A stretch of DNA of 64,000 bases. Source: an uncultured Eubacteriales bacterium. Its GTDB lineage: Bacteria > Bacillota > Clostridia > Oscillospirales > CAG-272. The stretch lies in the NCBI GenBank assembly GCA_934432675.1, contig CAKRYT010000002.1, positions 62,001-126,000 of the forward strand. Reading direction: 5' to 3'. The notes beneath the pieces were generated by a model. That model searched no databases, had not been told where the DNA came from, and was given only the letters and a program-made list of their open reading frames with translations. Every line of letters starts with the position of its first letter. The stretch's first letter is position 1. Made by a program: the position numbers and the translations under genes. Below, in pieces: positions 33,966 through 42,246 of the stretch.

Positions 33966-34176
33966 CGAGACAAGCGTGAGAAGCGCAGACCAAGTGCCCT
34001 AAGTAGGGCAAAATGGCAACCGGTACTGACCTTTCATCTGTTAGATGGCAGGCAGCATCGGTTGCCTTTTCTTTAAGAACGGCGGGCACTTTACCCCCGA
34101 AAACGGTCTCTGGCGTACCAAGTACGCCGACGAGCCCCGTTTTCGGGGGTTCTGCATCTCCTCACGCTTGTCTCGT
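33965..34176. repeat. Element bounded by a 16-bp perfect inverted repeat
   Basis: ACGAGACAAGCGTGAG at 33965-33980 has its exact reverse complement at 34161-34176. Within it lie structured copy 1 (33981-34079) and a long hairpin (34094-34106 with 34137-34149, plus an inner GGCGTAC/GTACGCC stem at 34112-34128). No coding frame is convincing. Confidence 0.7.
33981..34079 (+). repeat. Structured repeat, copy 1 (candidate RNA element)
   Basis: Near-identical to 34273-34370. It can fold as a TGCCCT/AGGGCA hairpin followed by a long stem GGCAACCG...CGGTTGCC that encloses CATCT/AGATG, and ends in TTTTCTTT. It starts 16 bp after the kdgK stop and may serve as its terminator. Confidence 0.7.
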
Positions 34177-34273
34177 TTACACAGGTTAAGCAATTGCTGG
34201 CGCACCGTTTGGCGTGGCTTTGCCGTCACTCCGCGCTTGTCTCGGGTATACAAGTTGAGCAATGGCTGGCGCA
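34165..34273. repeat. Two 40-bp direct repeats between the structured copies
   Basis: Copies at 34165-34204 and 34234-34273 share CGCTTGTCTCG, a diverged middle, and GCTGGCGCA. The first overlaps the right arm of the 16-bp inverted repeat; the second runs directly into structured copy 2. Confidence 0.65.
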
Positions 34274-34370
34274 AGCGCAAACCAAGTGCCCTGAATAGGG
34301 CAAAATGGCAACCGATACTGACCTTTCATCTGTTAGATGGCAGGCGGCGTCGGTTGCCTTTTCTTTAAGA
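34273..34370 (+). repeat. Structured repeat, copy 2 (candidate RNA element)
   Basis: Same order of stems as copy 1. Differences between copies fall in loops (AAGT versus GAAT) or keep pairing in the long stem: G-T becomes A-T, and T-A becomes T-G at two positions. It ends in CGGTTGCCTTTTCTTT. From 34371 to 34553 I see no further feature. Confidence 0.7.
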
Positions 34371-34553
34371 GGCGCGGGACGGGGGGTGCCCTTTTCGTGC
34401 CGCGGACAATCATCGGTCCCGCGCTCGGGGATTGCGCCGACCGTAGCGACGGTGCGTTGCGGTCGTGGGGGAGGATCGGCAGGGGGAGGCAGTGTCTGCC
34501 CCTGTTTTGATTTTGCGCGCGCTGTAAATGCCCCAAAAGTTTTTGAAAGAGGG

Positions 34554-34593
34554 TGCAGGGAGGAAACTTTTTGAAAAAAGTTTCCTCCCTGCA
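34554..34593 (-). terminator. Long palindrome, probable terminator of uvrBA-dut
   Basis: TGCAGGGAGGAAACTTTTT at 34554-34572 pairs with 34575-34593. It lies 33 bp after the dUTPase-Sel1 stop on the minus strand. The stem itself contains the T-run, so it could stop transcription in either direction. Confidence 0.6.
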
Positions 34594-34626
34594 TGATTGG
34601 ATTGATACCTATGTTTCTATATACGG

Positions 34627-36108
34627 TCAGGACAGTTTGCCGTAGAGGTCGCGGTAGAGGAGTTCTGCCTCTTTGAGGCCGCCGCGGGCGGCGGCGGCAA
34701 GCATGGCTTTTGCCGCGGCGGGCTCTTTCGGCACGCCGCCGCGCCCGGAGGCGAGGTAGGTGGCGTACTGTTTCATGCCGTAGAGGTCGCCGCGGGTGGC
34801 GGCGGTCTCGTACCATTTCGCGGCGAGGACATCACCCTCGTTGGTGCCCGCGTTATGGTAGAGGTCGGCGAGGTAGGTCATGGCGCGCACGAGGCCCTGC
34901 CCGGCGGCGCGGGAAAGCCACATGACGCCCTTTTCGAGGTCGTTCTCCACGCCGTTCATAATCTGCGAATAGTGCCTGCCGAGCGTGAACTGCGCCGGGG
35001 CGTAGCCCTGCTCCGCGGCGGCGGCGTACCATTTCGCCGCCTCGGGTTTATCGGGGCGGATACCGTTGCCGTCAAAGTAGCAAACGCCGAGATGGAACTG
35101 CGCCGGGGCAAAGCCCGCTTCTGCGGCGCGGCGGTAGCAACCGACGGCACGCACGGCATCCAGCCGTACACCGACGGCGAAACTGTAACATTGCCCGAGG
35201 GCGTTTGCCGCCGGAGCAAAACCGAGTTCGGACGCCCGGTAGTAGAGTTCCACCGCCCGATGGTCGTCCTTTTCGACGGCGAGCCCGTCAACGAGCAGGT
35301 TACCCATGAGGAGCATGGCATCCGGCTCCTCGCGCTCGACCTCGGCGTTCAGTGCGTCCAGCACTTCGGCAAGGGCACGGAGACCGCCGTCGCGGTCCTG
35401 CGGGATGCCCGCGATCTCGTCGCCGATGCAGGAGAGATAGGCCAGCCGCGCACGGCAGAGTGCGTCGCCCGCCTCGGCGGCGAGGCGGAGTTTCCCGACC
35501 GCCGCCCGACGGTCAAAGGGGGCACCCATGCCGTGGTAGTAGGCGATCGCGTCCGCACGCAGTGCCGCGACGTCGGGGGCGGGTGCCTTATCCGTGGCGG
35601 GTGTCGTTTCGGGGGCGGTCGCCGCGGCGGTCATATCGTCCCCGCCCGCGGCGGCACCGGAGAGGGTCTCCGTCGTCCCGGTGGAGCCGAAACCACCGGC
35701 TCCGCGCTGTGTATCGGTGAGTTCTTCCGCCTCGCGGAATTCGACGTGGAGGAAGGGGGTCACCACCAGTTGGGCGATGCGCTCACCCACCTCGACGGTC
35801 GCCGGGGCGGTGCCGTGATTATGGAGCGCGACCATAACCTCGCCACGATAGTCGGGGTCGATGACGCCGACCTTATTCGCCGGGGCGAGCCCGCGCTTGC
35901 AGGAGAGACCGCTGCGCGGATAGACGAGCCCCGCGTACCCCTCCGGCAGTTCGATCGACAGCCCCGTGTGCACGAAGACCGTTTCACCGGGGGCGACCGT
36001 CAGCGGTGCGTCCAGCAGGGCGTAAAGATCGGCACCCGCGGCACCGGGGGTGCCGTAGGTGGGCAGGGTCGCGCGCGGGTCGAGTTTTTTGATGTTTACC
36101 TGTACCAT
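34627..36108 (-). CDS. dut: dUTPase fused to a Sel1-like repeat domain
   Basis: 493 residues. Residues 1-150 are a complete trimeric dUTPase with all five motifs: GAAGADLYAL, PRSGLSCKRG, GVIDPDYRGEVMVALHN, GERIAQLVV and QRGAGGFGSTG; it hydrolyses dUTP to dUMP. After a Thr/Ala/Pro linker (about 155-185), residues about 190-490 are tandem Sel1/TPR-like helical repeats (AVELYYRASELGFAPAANALGQCY, AAKWYAAAAEQGYAPAQFTLG, AAKWYETAATRGDLYG). dUTPases are normally about 145 residues. The start at 36108 follows GAGGAG. It lies 34 bp after uvrA, so it is co-expressed with UvrB and UvrA. Confidence 0.9.
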   Translation of the reverse strand: MVQVNIKKLDPRATLPTYGTPGAAGADLYALLDAPLTVAPGETVFVHTGLSIELPEGYAGLVYPRSGLSCKRGLAPANKVGVIDPDYRGEVMVALHNHGTAPATVEVGERIAQLVVTPFLHVEFREAEELTDTQRGAGGFGSTGTTETLSGAAAGGDDMTAAATAPETTPATDKAPAPDVAALRADAIAYYHGMGAPFDRRAAVGKLRLAAEAGDALCRARLAYLSCIGDEIAGIPQDRDGGLRALAEVLDALNAEVEREEPDAMLLMGNLLVDGLAVEKDDHRAVELYYRASELGFAPAANALGQCYSFAVGVRLDAVRAVGCYRRAAEAGFAPAQFHLGVCYFDGNGIRPDKPEAAKWYAAAAEQGYAPAQFTLGRHYSQIMNGVENDLEKGVMWLSRAAGQGLVRAMTYLADLYHNAGTNEGDVLAAKWYETAATRGDLYGMKQYATYLASGRGGVPKEPAAAKAMLAAAARGGLKEAELLYRDLYGKLS

Positions 36109-36142
36109 GTTGTGCTCCTCGTGTTTTGTTCGTCCTCTCGGC

Positions 36143-38983
36143 TCATGCGAGCCCGAGTTTTTGCCGTAAATACTGTCCCGTGTAGGAGGCGGGCACCTCC
36201 GCAACCTCCTCCGGCGTGCCGCAGGCGACCAGCGTCCCGCCGAGGTCACCCCCCTCGGGTCCGAGGTCGATGATATAGTCCGCCGTCTTGATGAGGTCGA
36301 GGTTGTGTTCGATGACGATCACCGTGTTCCCGCTGTCCACGAGACGGTTCAGGATGTCGATGAGGTGGGCGACGTCCGCCGTGTGCAGCCCCGTCGTCGG
36401 TTCGTCGAGAATATAGACCGTCTTTCCGGTGGGGCGACGGGACAGTTCCGTCGCCAGTTTGACGCGCTGTGCCTCGCCGCCGGAGAGCGTGGTGGAGGAC
36501 TGTCCCAGTTTGACGTAGCCGAGCCCCACGTCAAAGAGCGTCTGCACCTTGCGTCTGATCTGCGGGATGCCGTCGAAGAAGGTCAGTGCCTCCTCCACCG
36601 TCATTTCCAGCACCTCGTAGATGTTTTTGCCTTTGTAGTGCACGTCGAGCGTATCGCGGTTGTAGCGCATCCCGTTGCAGACGTCGCACTTGACGTACAC
36701 GTCGGGGAGGAAGTGCATTTCGATGCACTTCACACCGTCACCCTGGCACGCCTCGCAACGACCGCCGCGGATGTTGAAGGAAAATCTGCCCGCGCCGTAG
36801 GCACGCGCCTTGGCATCCGGGGTCTTGGCGAAGAGTTCGCGGATGTCGTTGAACAGCCCGGTATAGGTCGCCGGGTTGGAGCGCGGGGTGCGCCCGATCG
36901 GGCTCTGGTCGATATGAATGACTTTATCGAGGTATTCGAGCCCTTTCACGCCGTCACACTTGCCGGGGTAGGTGATCGCGTCGTTAAGGTCACGGGCGAG
37001 CGTGCGTTCCAGACAGGTATTGATGAGCGAGGATTTGCCCGACCCGGAGACGCCCGTCACGCACACGAGCCGCCCGAGCGGGATCTCGACCGAAAGGTTT
37101 TTGAGGTTGTTTTCCCTGGCACCGCGGATCCACAGCGATTTGCCGTTACCGGGGCGGCGGGTCTTCGGGACGGCAATCACTTTGCGCCCCGAGAGGTAGT
37201 CACCCGTGAGTGATTTTTTGCACGCGGCGACTTCTTTCGGCGTCCCCGCGACGACGACCTCGCCGCCGTGGATGCCCGCGCCGGGGCCGATGTCGACGAT
37301 ATAGTCCGCCGCCTGCATGGTCTCCTCGTCGTGCTCGACGACGATCACGGTGTTCCCGAGGTCACGCAGACTGCACAGTGTGCGGATGAGTTTCCCGTTG
37401 TCCCGCTGGTGCAGGCCGATGCTCGGCTCGTCGAGGATATAGAGCACGCCGACGAGTGCCGAGCCGATCTGCGTCGCGAGCCGGATGCGCTGTGCTTCAC
37501 CCCCGGAGAGCGTCCCCGCCTTGCGCGCGAGGGTCAGGTAGTCAAGCCCGACCGAGGACAGGAATTTCAGACGTTTGCGGATCTCGACGATGATGTCGTG
37601 CGCGATCTTCTCGCGTGAGTCGTCGAAATGCAGGTTGTCGAAAAACGGCACCAGTTCACCGACCGAAAGGCGGCAAAGACGGTCGATATTCAGCCCGCCG
37701 ACCGTGACGGCGAGGACGGTGTCGTTCAGCCGCGCGCCGTGACAGACGGGGCAGGGGGCATCCTCGATGAACTGCTGGTAGTAGTCACCGAACGCGCCCG
37801 CCTGTGCCATGCGGCGTTCGATCATGGGGATAATCCCCTCGAAGCGTGTCACCGAATGCTTCGGCGTGTCACCGAAGTAACGGGTGCACTCGTAGGTCTC
37901 GTCACCGGTACCGTACAGGAGAGCCGCGCGCTGTTCTTTCGTGAGGTCGCAGACGGGCGTATCGATCGTGAAACCGTACCGCGCGCCGACCTCGATGACG
38001 AGCGGCCCCGTGTAGGAGTGCTCGTCCATCGTCTTGAAACCGTTGGCGGCGAGTGCCCCCTGGCGGAGCGAGAGTTCCGGGTGGGGGATGAGTTTTTCCT
38101 CCGAGATCACCTGCATCTCGCCGAGGCCGGCACAACGCGGGCAGGCGCACAGGGGATTGTTGAAGGAGAACATGGCGGGTTCCAGAGCACCGAAGGAGAT
38201 CTGATGCTCCTCACAGGCGTATTTCTGTGAGAATTCAAGTTCTTCGGTCACCTCGCCCTCCCGCGAGAGCAGGGCGATATGCACGCGTCCGTCCGCGAGG
38301 GACAGCGCGTTTTCCACCGACTCCCCGAGGCGGGGACGCAGGTCGGGGCGCAGGATCAGACGATCGATCACAATGTCGATGGAGTGCTTTTTGTTCTTGT
38401 CGAGCGTGATCTTCTCCGAGAGGTCGTACAGGCTCCCGTCCACGCGGGCGCGGACGTAACCGGCGCGCGCGGCATCGGCAAGCACTTTCTCGTGCATCCC
38501 TTTCTGGGCGCGCACGACGGGGGCGAGTACCATGAAACGGCTGCCCTCCGGCAGAGCGAGGATGCGGTCGAGGATCTGGTCGAGCGTCTGCTGGGTGATC
38601 TCCCGCCCGCAGACCGGGCAATGCGGCGTGCCGACGCGCGCGTACAAAAGGCGCAGATAGTCGTAGATTTCCGTCACCGTCCCGACCGTGGAGCGCGGGT
38701 TTTTGGAGGTGGTCTTCTGTTCAATGGAGATGGCGGGGGAGAGCCCCTCGATGAGGTCCACGTCCGGTTTGTCCATCTGTCCGAGAAACTGACGGGCGTA
38801 GGAGGAGAGCGACTCGACGAAACGGCGGTGCCCCTCCGCGTAGATGGTCTCAAACGCGAGCGTGGATTTGCCCGACCCCGAGAGCCCCGTGAACACGACC
38901 AGTTTGTCGCGCGGGATGTCGAGGTTGATGTTTTTCAGGTTGTTCGTGCGCGCGCCGCGCACGATGAGCATATTTTTCGACAT
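36143..38983 (-). CDS. uvrA: Excinuclease ABC subunit A
   Basis: Damage-recognition ATPase of nucleotide excision repair, 946 residues. Two ABC modules are complete: GLSGSGKSTLAF near the N-terminus and GVSGSGKSSLINTCL in the second half, with signature LSGGEAQRIRLA and LSGGEAQRVKLA. Zinc-finger cysteines CPVCGREI...CPRC and CEACQGDGVKCIEMHF...CDVCNG are present. It begins 2 bp after uvrB, so translation is probably coupled. Confidence 0.98.
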   Translation of the reverse strand: MSKNMLIVRGARTNNLKNINLDIPRDKLVVFTGLSGSGKSTLAFETIYAEGHRRFVESLSSYARQFLGQMDKPDVDLIEGLSPAISIEQKTTSKNPRSTVGTVTEIYDYLRLLYARVGTPHCPVCGREITQQTLDQILDRILALPEGSRFMVLAPVVRAQKGMHEKVLADAARAGYVRARVDGSLYDLSEKITLDKNKKHSIDIVIDRLILRPDLRPRLGESVENALSLADGRVHIALLSREGEVTEELEFSQKYACEEHQISFGALEPAMFSFNNPLCACPRCAGLGEMQVISEEKLIPHPELSLRQGALAANGFKTMDEHSYTGPLVIEVGARYGFTIDTPVCDLTKEQRAALLYGTGDETYECTRYFGDTPKHSVTRFEGIIPMIERRMAQAGAFGDYYQQFIEDAPCPVCHGARLNDTVLAVTVGGLNIDRLCRLSVGELVPFFDNLHFDDSREKIAHDIIVEIRKRLKFLSSVGLDYLTLARKAGTLSGGEAQRIRLATQIGSALVGVLYILDEPSIGLHQRDNGKLIRTLCSLRDLGNTVIVVEHDEETMQAADYIVDIGPGAGIHGGEVVVAGTPKEVAACKKSLTGDYLSGRKVIAVPKTRRPGNGKSLWIRGARENNLKNLSVEIPLGRLVCVTGVSGSGKSSLINTCLERTLARDLNDAITYPGKCDGVKGLEYLDKVIHIDQSPIGRTPRSNPATYTGLFNDIRELFAKTPDAKARAYGAGRFSFNIRGGRCEACQGDGVKCIEMHFLPDVYVKCDVCNGMRYNRDTLDVHYKGKNIYEVLEMTVEEALTFFDGIPQIRRKVQTLFDVGLGYVKLGQSSTTLSGGEAQRVKLATELSRRPTGKTVYILDEPTTGLHTADVAHLIDILNRLVDSGNTVIVIEHNLDLIKTADYIIDLGPEGGDLGGTLVACGTPEEVAEVPASYTGQYLRQKLGLA

Positions 38984-38985
38984 GG

Positions 38986-40974
38986 TTATTTCGTGTCCCG
39001 TATGGTTTTGATTTGGTCACGCAGGTACGCCGCACGCTCGAAGTCGAGCCGTTTCGCCGCGTCCTGCATTTCTTTCGTGAGGCGGCGTACGAGCGATTCC
39101 CGCTCGGTCGCCGTGAGTTTCTTCCTGCGCTTGCCTTCCGCGGCCAGTTCTTCATCCGCCTCGGCGCGTTTCTTGCCGATCTCGATGACGTCGCGCACCG
39201 CTTTGGAGACGGACTTCGGTGTGATACCGTGGGCTTCGTTGTAGGCTTTCTGGATGCCGCGACGGCGGTTGGTCTCGTCGATGGCGGCACGCATGGAACG
39301 CGTGACCGTATCGGCATACATGATGACGCGCCCGTTGACGTTCCGTGCCGCGCGACCGATCGTCTGGATGAGCGACGTCTCGGTGCGTAAGAACCCCTCC
39401 TTGTCCGCGTCGAGGATGGCGACGAGCGAGACCTCCGGGATGTCCAGCCCCTCACGGAGCAGGTTGATCCCGACGAGGACGTCGAAGCGGTCGAGCCGCA
39501 GATCGCGGATGATTTCCATACGCTCGATGGTTTCGACGTTGTGGTGGATATACTTGACTTTGATTCCCTGCGTCGCGAGGTAGTCGGTGAGATCCTCCGC
39601 CATCTTGGTGGTCAGCGTGGTGACCAGCACCTTTTCGCCCCTCGCGGTGACCTCGCGGATCTCGCCGATGAGGTCGTCGACCTGTCCCGCGATCGGGCGG
39701 ACGAAGATCTCGGGGTCCACGAGCCCGGTCGGGCGGATGATCTGCTCGACGGTGCGCTCGCTGTGCGCCTTTTCGTAGGCGGCGGGGGTGGCGGAGACGA
39801 ACACCGTCTGCCCCAGTTTCTTTTCAAACTCCTCAAAGTAGAGCGGGCGGTTATCGTAGGCGGAGGGCAGGCGGAAACCGTAGTCGACGAGGTTCTTCTT
39901 GCGGGCGGTATCGCCGCCGGACATCCCGCGCACCTGCGGGATCATGACGTGCGACTCGTCGATGAAGGTCAGGAAGTCGCGCGGGAAGTAGTCGAGCAGG
40001 GTGTAAGGGGTGGAGCCGGCGGTGCGCCCCGAAAGCACGCGCGAGTAGTTCTCGACACCGGAGCAGAAACCGACCTCACGGAGCATTTCCAGGTCGTACT
40101 TGGTGCGCTCCTCGATGCGCTGCGCTTCCAGGAGCATGTTCCGGCTTTTGAAGTAGGCGACGCGCTCGTGCATTTCACGCTCGATCTCGTCGAGTGCCCC
40201 CTCGCGCTTTTCCTCCGAGACGGCGTAGTGGGTCGCCGGGAAGATGGCGGAGAAGGAGAGCACTTGCAGCAACTCTCCCGTGACGGTCTGCACCTCGGTC
40301 AGCCGCTCGATCTCGTCCCCGAAGAATTCCACGCGGATGGCGCGGTCGGTGGAGGCGGCGGGGAAGATCTCCACCGTGTCGCCCCGTACGCGGAACTTGC
40401 CGCGGCGGAAATCGATGTCGTTGCGCTCGTACCCGACGGCAACGAGACGCTTCACGAGTCGCTCCCGCGAGAGGGTCATCCCGGGGCGCAGGGAGATGAG
40501 CAGGTCCTGGTACTCGGTCGGGTCACCGAGGGAATAAATGCAGGAGACGGAGGCGACGATGATGACGTCCCGTCTCTCAAAGAGGGCGGAGGTCGCGCTG
40601 TGCCGCAACTTGTCGATCTCGTCGTTGATCATGGCGTCCTTTTCGATATACATATCCTTGCCGGGGATGTACGCCTCGGGCTGGTAGTAATCGTAATAGG
40701 ACACGAAGTAGTCCACCGCGTTTTCGGGGAAGAAGGCGCGGAGCTCGGAACAGATCTGTGCGGCGAGGGTCTTGTTCGGTTCCAGGATCAGGGCGGGGCG
40801 GCCACAGGCGGCAATGACGTTCGCCATCGTGAAGGTCTTACCCGACCCGGTGACGCCGAGCAGGGTCTGGAACGGGAGCCCGCGGTTGATACCGTCCACA
40901 AGCCCACGGATCGCCTCCGGCTGGTCGCCGGTCGGCGCGAAGGGACTGACGAGATGAAACGCATTTCCGGTCAT
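38986..40974 (-). CDS. uvrB: Excinuclease ABC subunit B
   Basis: Helicase-like damage verification subunit, 662 residues. Walker A is GVTGSGKTFTMANV, the beta-hairpin region is VDYFVSYYDYYQPEAYIP, helicase motif VI is QTIGRAARN, and the C-terminal UVR motif (LTKEMQDAAKRLDFERAAYLRDQI) that contacts UvrC is present. The ATG at 40974 follows AAAGGAG; the longer frame upstream has no homology. First gene of the uvrB-uvrA-dut operon. Confidence 0.98.
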   Translation of the reverse strand: MTGNAFHLVSPFAPTGDQPEAIRGLVDGINRGLPFQTLLGVTGSGKTFTMANVIAACGRPALILEPNKTLAAQICSELRAFFPENAVDYFVSYYDYYQPEAYIPGKDMYIEKDAMINDEIDKLRHSATSALFERRDVIIVASVSCIYSLGDPTEYQDLLISLRPGMTLSRERLVKRLVAVGYERNDIDFRRGKFRVRGDTVEIFPAASTDRAIRVEFFGDEIERLTEVQTVTGELLQVLSFSAIFPATHYAVSEEKREGALDEIEREMHERVAYFKSRNMLLEAQRIEERTKYDLEMLREVGFCSGVENYSRVLSGRTAGSTPYTLLDYFPRDFLTFIDESHVMIPQVRGMSGGDTARKKNLVDYGFRLPSAYDNRPLYFEEFEKKLGQTVFVSATPAAYEKAHSERTVEQIIRPTGLVDPEIFVRPIAGQVDDLIGEIREVTARGEKVLVTTLTTKMAEDLTDYLATQGIKVKYIHHNVETIERMEIIRDLRLDRFDVLVGINLLREGLDIPEVSLVAILDADKEGFLRTETSLIQTIGRAARNVNGRVIMYADTVTRSMRAAIDETNRRRGIQKAYNEAHGITPKSVSKAVRDVIEIGKKRAEADEELAAEGKRRKKLTATERESLVRRLTKEMQDAAKRLDFERAAYLRDQIKTIRDTK

Positions 40975-41029
40975 GACGGCTCCTTTCCCGGCGGGCGTAC
41001 CCACACGCAATAAAGTAACAATATACACT

Positions 41030-41058
41030 AGTATAACACGAAAAATTCAAAATGAAAA
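41030..41058 (-). promoter_or_regulatory. Possible uvrB promoter
   Basis: Minus strand: TATACT at 41035-41030 with a weak -35 TTTTCA at 41058-41053 and a 17-base spacer, about 55 bp before the uvrB start. I see no SOS (LexA) box. Confidence 0.4.
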
Positions 41059-41180
41059 GTAGCGACCGGAAAGTGGGCACGAAAATTTACGCGCGGGGGT
41101 CTCGGTGTGCGCCGCGGCGACGACGGAATGGCTGAAAGCAACGCGGTGCCCGGTCTTTCGGGCACCGCGCCGACGGAATG

Positions 41181-41243
41181 CGACAAAAATCGGGCTGTGA
41201 ATTTTTGTCGGGACTGTATAAATCCGTTCATGGGGGAAAAAAT
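41181..41243 (+). promoter_or_regulatory. Candidate forespore (sigma F/G-type) promoter and inverted repeat
   Basis: GTATA at 41216-41220 and GGAAAAAAT at 41235-41243 with a 14-base spacer resemble the sigma F consensus GYATA / GGNNANANT, 30 bp before the SpoIIQ-like gene. Just upstream is a perfect 10-bp inverted repeat (CGACAAAAAT at 41181-41190 with 41201-41210). Confidence 0.45.
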
Positions 41244-41273
41244 AGGCTTACATTACCGAAAGGAATTTGAGAA

Positions 41274-41957
41274 ATGGAAAACAAAAACCAGCAACAAAGC
41301 AAGAAAAATCGCTCGAAAGCCAATCGTTACCTCTACATCGCGGCGGCGGCGGTCCTGTGCCTCGGCGCGATCCTGACCGGCGTGCTCCTCACCGTGCGTC
41401 ATCGCGAAACGCCCGTGACGCCTCCCGACGATGTACCGGCGATCAGCACCCCGGACGACCCGCAGAATCCGCCCGCAGAGGACGCGTCCCTCGTCCTGCC
41501 CGAGTTCGTTGCACCCACGGTCGGCCTCGTCACCAAGTCGCATGACCCGGACACGCTCGTCTTCTCCAAGACGCGGGACGAATGGCGCGTCCACCACGGG
41601 ATCGACATCTCCTGCAAGGCGGGGGCGGCGGTCATGGCGGCAGCGGACGGGAAGGTGTCCGAGATCACCGATGATCCTTTCCTCGGCAAGACGATCAAAA
41701 TCACGCACAACGGCGGCGGCGTGACCGTTTACGCCAACCTCGCACCCGAACTCGCCGAAGGGCTCGAAGTCGGGTCGGAGGTCAGGTGCGGACAGGTCAT
41801 CGGCTGTGTCGGCGAGACGGCGTCCACCGAGATCGCGGACGAGCCGCACCTCCACTTTGAGATGACGGTCGGCGGCAAGGAAGTGGATCCCATGAGTTAT
41901 ATCAGCGCGGAGTCCCGCGCGGCAAGTCTCTCGAAGGATACCGCCTACGAGGGGTAA
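41274..41957 (+). CDS. M23 family peptidase, SpoIIQ-like
   Basis: 227 residues: a basic cytoplasmic N-terminus, one membrane helix (about 19-41, LYIAAAAVLCLGAILTGVLLTV), a Pro/Asp-rich linker and an extracytoplasmic LytM/M23 domain. The zinc site is complete: HHGID (HxxxD) and PHLHFEM (HxH). Size and layout match SpoIIQ, the forespore protein of the engulfment channel, in the form that keeps its zinc ligands as in Clostridioides. AAAGGAA lies upstream of the ATG. A plain cell-wall endopeptidase remains possible, since no other sporulation gene is in view. Confidence 0.78.
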   Translation: MENKNQQQSKKNRSKANRYLYIAAAAVLCLGAILTGVLLTVRHRETPVTPPDDVPAISTPDDPQNPPAEDASLVLPEFVAPTVGLVTKSHDPDTLVFSKTRDEWRVHHGIDISCKAGAAVMAAADGKVSEITDDPFLGKTIKITHNGGGVTVYANLAPELAEGLEVGSEVRCGQVIGCVGETASTEIADEPHLHFEMTVGGKEVDPMSYISAESRAASLSKDTAYEG

Positions 41958-41975
41958 ACCGAAACGGTTGCTCCC

Positions 41976-42013
41976 GGCGCGGTGACGGTCCCCGTCACCG
42001 CGCCTTTCCTTTT
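41976..42013 (+). terminator. Terminator of the SpoIIQ-like gene
   Basis: GGCGCGGTGACGG (41976-41988) pairs perfectly with 41992-42004, followed by TTTCCTTTT. Confidence 0.88.
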
Positions 42014-42150
42014 GCGGGTACCCACGGGGGCGGGTGCCGTAATCTTCTGCGCCGGGTGTGCGGCAACCCGTTCCTTTGGCGGGTGCCCCGGGAGGGGGCG
42101 GCAGTGCCGCCGTACAGGGGACGAAAAAAGCGCGCAAAGGGCGCGCGGGG

Positions 42151-42179
42151 TTGCTTTTTGGGGCGGGATATGCTAAAAT
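42151..42179 (+). promoter_or_regulatory. Promoter of hom
   Basis: TTGCTT at 42151-42156, 17-base spacer, TAAAAT at 42174-42179. A GCGCGC/GCGCGC dyad (42130-42146) lies just upstream of the -35. Confidence 0.75.
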
Positions 42180-42246
42180 GACATATAATTGCCATCCGGC
42201 ACGGAAAAAACGGAGAAAACGCCCCACCGCGGGCGGGGAGTCTGTC

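Noticed and set aside
34040..34280. Short minus-strand frames across the 34 kb repeats (KEKATDAACHLTDERS-type translations)
   Set aside because: Both copies can be translated similarly, but the changes follow RNA pairing rather than codon positions and no ribosome site is present.
33981..34370. CRISPR-like reading of the repeats at 34 kb
   Set aside because: Only two long copies with unequal, non-unique intervening DNA, no 25-40 bp repeat-spacer periodicity and no cas genes.
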